Positions 63,485 through 64,000 of a DNA stretch of 64,000 bases are shown here, one piece after another. The DNA is from Nitrospiria bacterium (GTDB lineage Bacteria; Nitrospirota; Nitrospiria; DASWJH01): NCBI GenBank assembly GCA_036397255.1, contig DASWJH010000097.1:19146-83145 (forward strand), given 5' to 3'. The notes under the pieces were generated by a model. It ran no database searches. It saw only the letters and a list, made by a program, of their open reading frames with translations, and was not told the origin of the DNA. Positions within the stretch are counted from its first letter, which is position 1, and each line of letters starts with the position of its first letter. Both the position numbers and the translations under genes were made by a program.

Positions 63485-63529
63485 ATATTTCAATATGACC
63501 ATGATAGTCTAATAAAAAGATCATGTCAA
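63485..63529 (-). promoter_or_regulatory. Promoter and operator-like dyad of vapBC
   Basis: On the minus strand TTGACA (63529-63524), 17 bases, then TATCAT (63506-63501). A 5-bp dyad ATATT-TC-AATAT (63485-63496) lies at the expected transcription start, as for an autoregulatory operator. Confidence 0.6.
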
Positions 63530-63565
63530 GCCTGTTCCATAAGAAAGAGTTAGAACGCTAGGACA

Positions 63566-63635
63566 GGGTCGGACCAAGTTAAAGGATTGAAAAAAAGTAA
63601 AGGGGCCAAGGGGCTTGTTGTCTGTTCTCTTTTAA
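63566..63635. repeat. Dispersed repeat, copy C
   Basis: GGGTCGGACCAAGTTAAAGG matches 59575-59594, with one mismatch further on, and GGCTTGTTGTCTGTTCTC is a variant of copies A and B. The stretch to 63895 holds no other gene that I can support. Confidence 0.5.
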
Positions 63636-63895
63636 AAAGCGTTGGAAGTGTTAAAGGGGAAAAACCTTTCTACCCCCCTTATGTCCCTCCTTGTATCTTG
63701 AAAAATGGAATTATAAAGTATGTTAAACAAAGTTAAAAACTCATCCATACGGCGTGGTAGACCGACCCTCCTTCGGTTAAAAGAACCCGTTTGTAAGCTT
63801 GGGTCACCACGTCCACTATTATCGTAGCCCGAACAGTTGCCAGGGCCATGAGAGCCCGTATGTTGCAAGGAAGGGCTAAGAATTGGAGGAAATCT

Positions 63896-64000
63896 ATGAG
63901 GGTGCCTTCTGATGATACCCTGGAAACAGGTAATGAAATTTTTGTTGGGATTGATATCTCCAAAAGTACGTTGGATGTTGCGATTTGGCCAAGTGGCAAA
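63896..64000 (+). CDS. IS110-family transposase, 5' part only (cut by window edge)
   Basis: From ATG 63896, with GGAGGA 5 bases upstream, 35 codons are visible. EIFVGIDISKSTLDVAIWP is the RuvC-like first motif of IS110 (DEDD) transposases, with the first catalytic Asp. The rest lies beyond the window. Confidence 0.8.
   Translation, partial: MRVPSDDTLETGNEIFVGIDISKSTLDVAIWPSGK

Noticed and set aside
63733..63999. 88-residue minus-strand frame at the window end
   Set aside because: Antisense to the IS110 start, which has a clear DEDD motif and ribosome binding site.

Overview
The window looks like chromosome from a Gram-negative, didermic bacterium, most plausibly a Nitrospirota-like lineage. 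This is inference: there is no rRNA or other marker beyond ribosomal proteins. The evidence is a twin-arginine pair, FtsEX with an EnvC-like activator, LPS/EPS-type sugar genes, many TTG/GTG starts with purine-rich ribosome binding sites, and a sulfur-carrier/E1/JAMM gene block. By eye most of the window has mid-range GC. About 1280-4090 is much more AT-rich, and the last 5 kb is a patchwork of repeats and mobile DNA.

Region by region: 1-8.3 kb is a surface-polysaccharide locus: a Wzx-like flippase cut by the window edge, radical SAM enzyme, pyruvyl transferase, two GT4 and one GT2 glycosyltransferases and a sulfotransferase. A standalone APS kinase (8.4-9.0 kb, minus) could feed PAPS to the sulfotransferase. 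A large GT-C-like membrane protein and a small membrane protein follow (9.3-12.1 kb). A minus-strand polyamine operon (speD, speE, PLP decarboxylase; 12.1-14.9 kb) abuts, in divergent orientation, a plus-strand sulfur-transfer operon (15.4-20.6 kb): a ThiS domain fused to cysteine synthase, an E1-like enzyme, threonine synthase, a second ubiquitin-like carrier, a NIL protein, a second E1-like enzyme and a JAMM peptidase.

Housekeeping genes fill the middle. The minus-strand set at 21.9-26.5 kb is radA, a lipoprotein, tsaB, rimI, a small coiled-coil protein, tatA and tatC. The plus strand carries a flavoprotein, clpS, rpsB-tsf-pyrH-frr, alr, an ACP/acyl-AMP-ligase/PlsC fusion, an adenosine-specific kinase and a CBS protein. 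A minus-strand ATP-grasp/zinc-peptidase pair (37.6-39.7 kb) and a plus-strand DUF898/M48 pair (39.9-42.2 kb) are the least understood functional units. Next come small periplasmic and hydrolase genes, then ffh-rpsP-khpA-rimM-trmD-rplS-rnhB-yraN (45.4-50.7 kb) and ftsE-ftsX-envC-ctpA (51.2-55.4 kb).

A 1016-residue membrane/spermidine-synthase/TPR fusion (minus, 55.5-58.6 kb) ends the ordinary chromosome. From 58.55 kb on the DNA holds hairpin repeats, a 178-bp element with 14-bp inverted ends, a REP-type HUH transposase with 11-bp inverted ends that cuts a secreted-protein gene, a secreted Big2/calcium-repeat/LVIVD protein truncated by a dispersed repeat, a VapBC-type toxin-antitoxin pair and the first 35 codons of an IS110-type transposase.

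The best candidates for poorly described biology are the embedded-diglycine ThiS-CysK fusion with its E1/JAMM partners, the three-domain ACP-ligase-acyltransferase, the ATP-grasp/zinc-peptidase operon, and the family of GGGGTC-ended repeats around the HUH transposase. I saw no tRNA, rRNA or CRISPR array.
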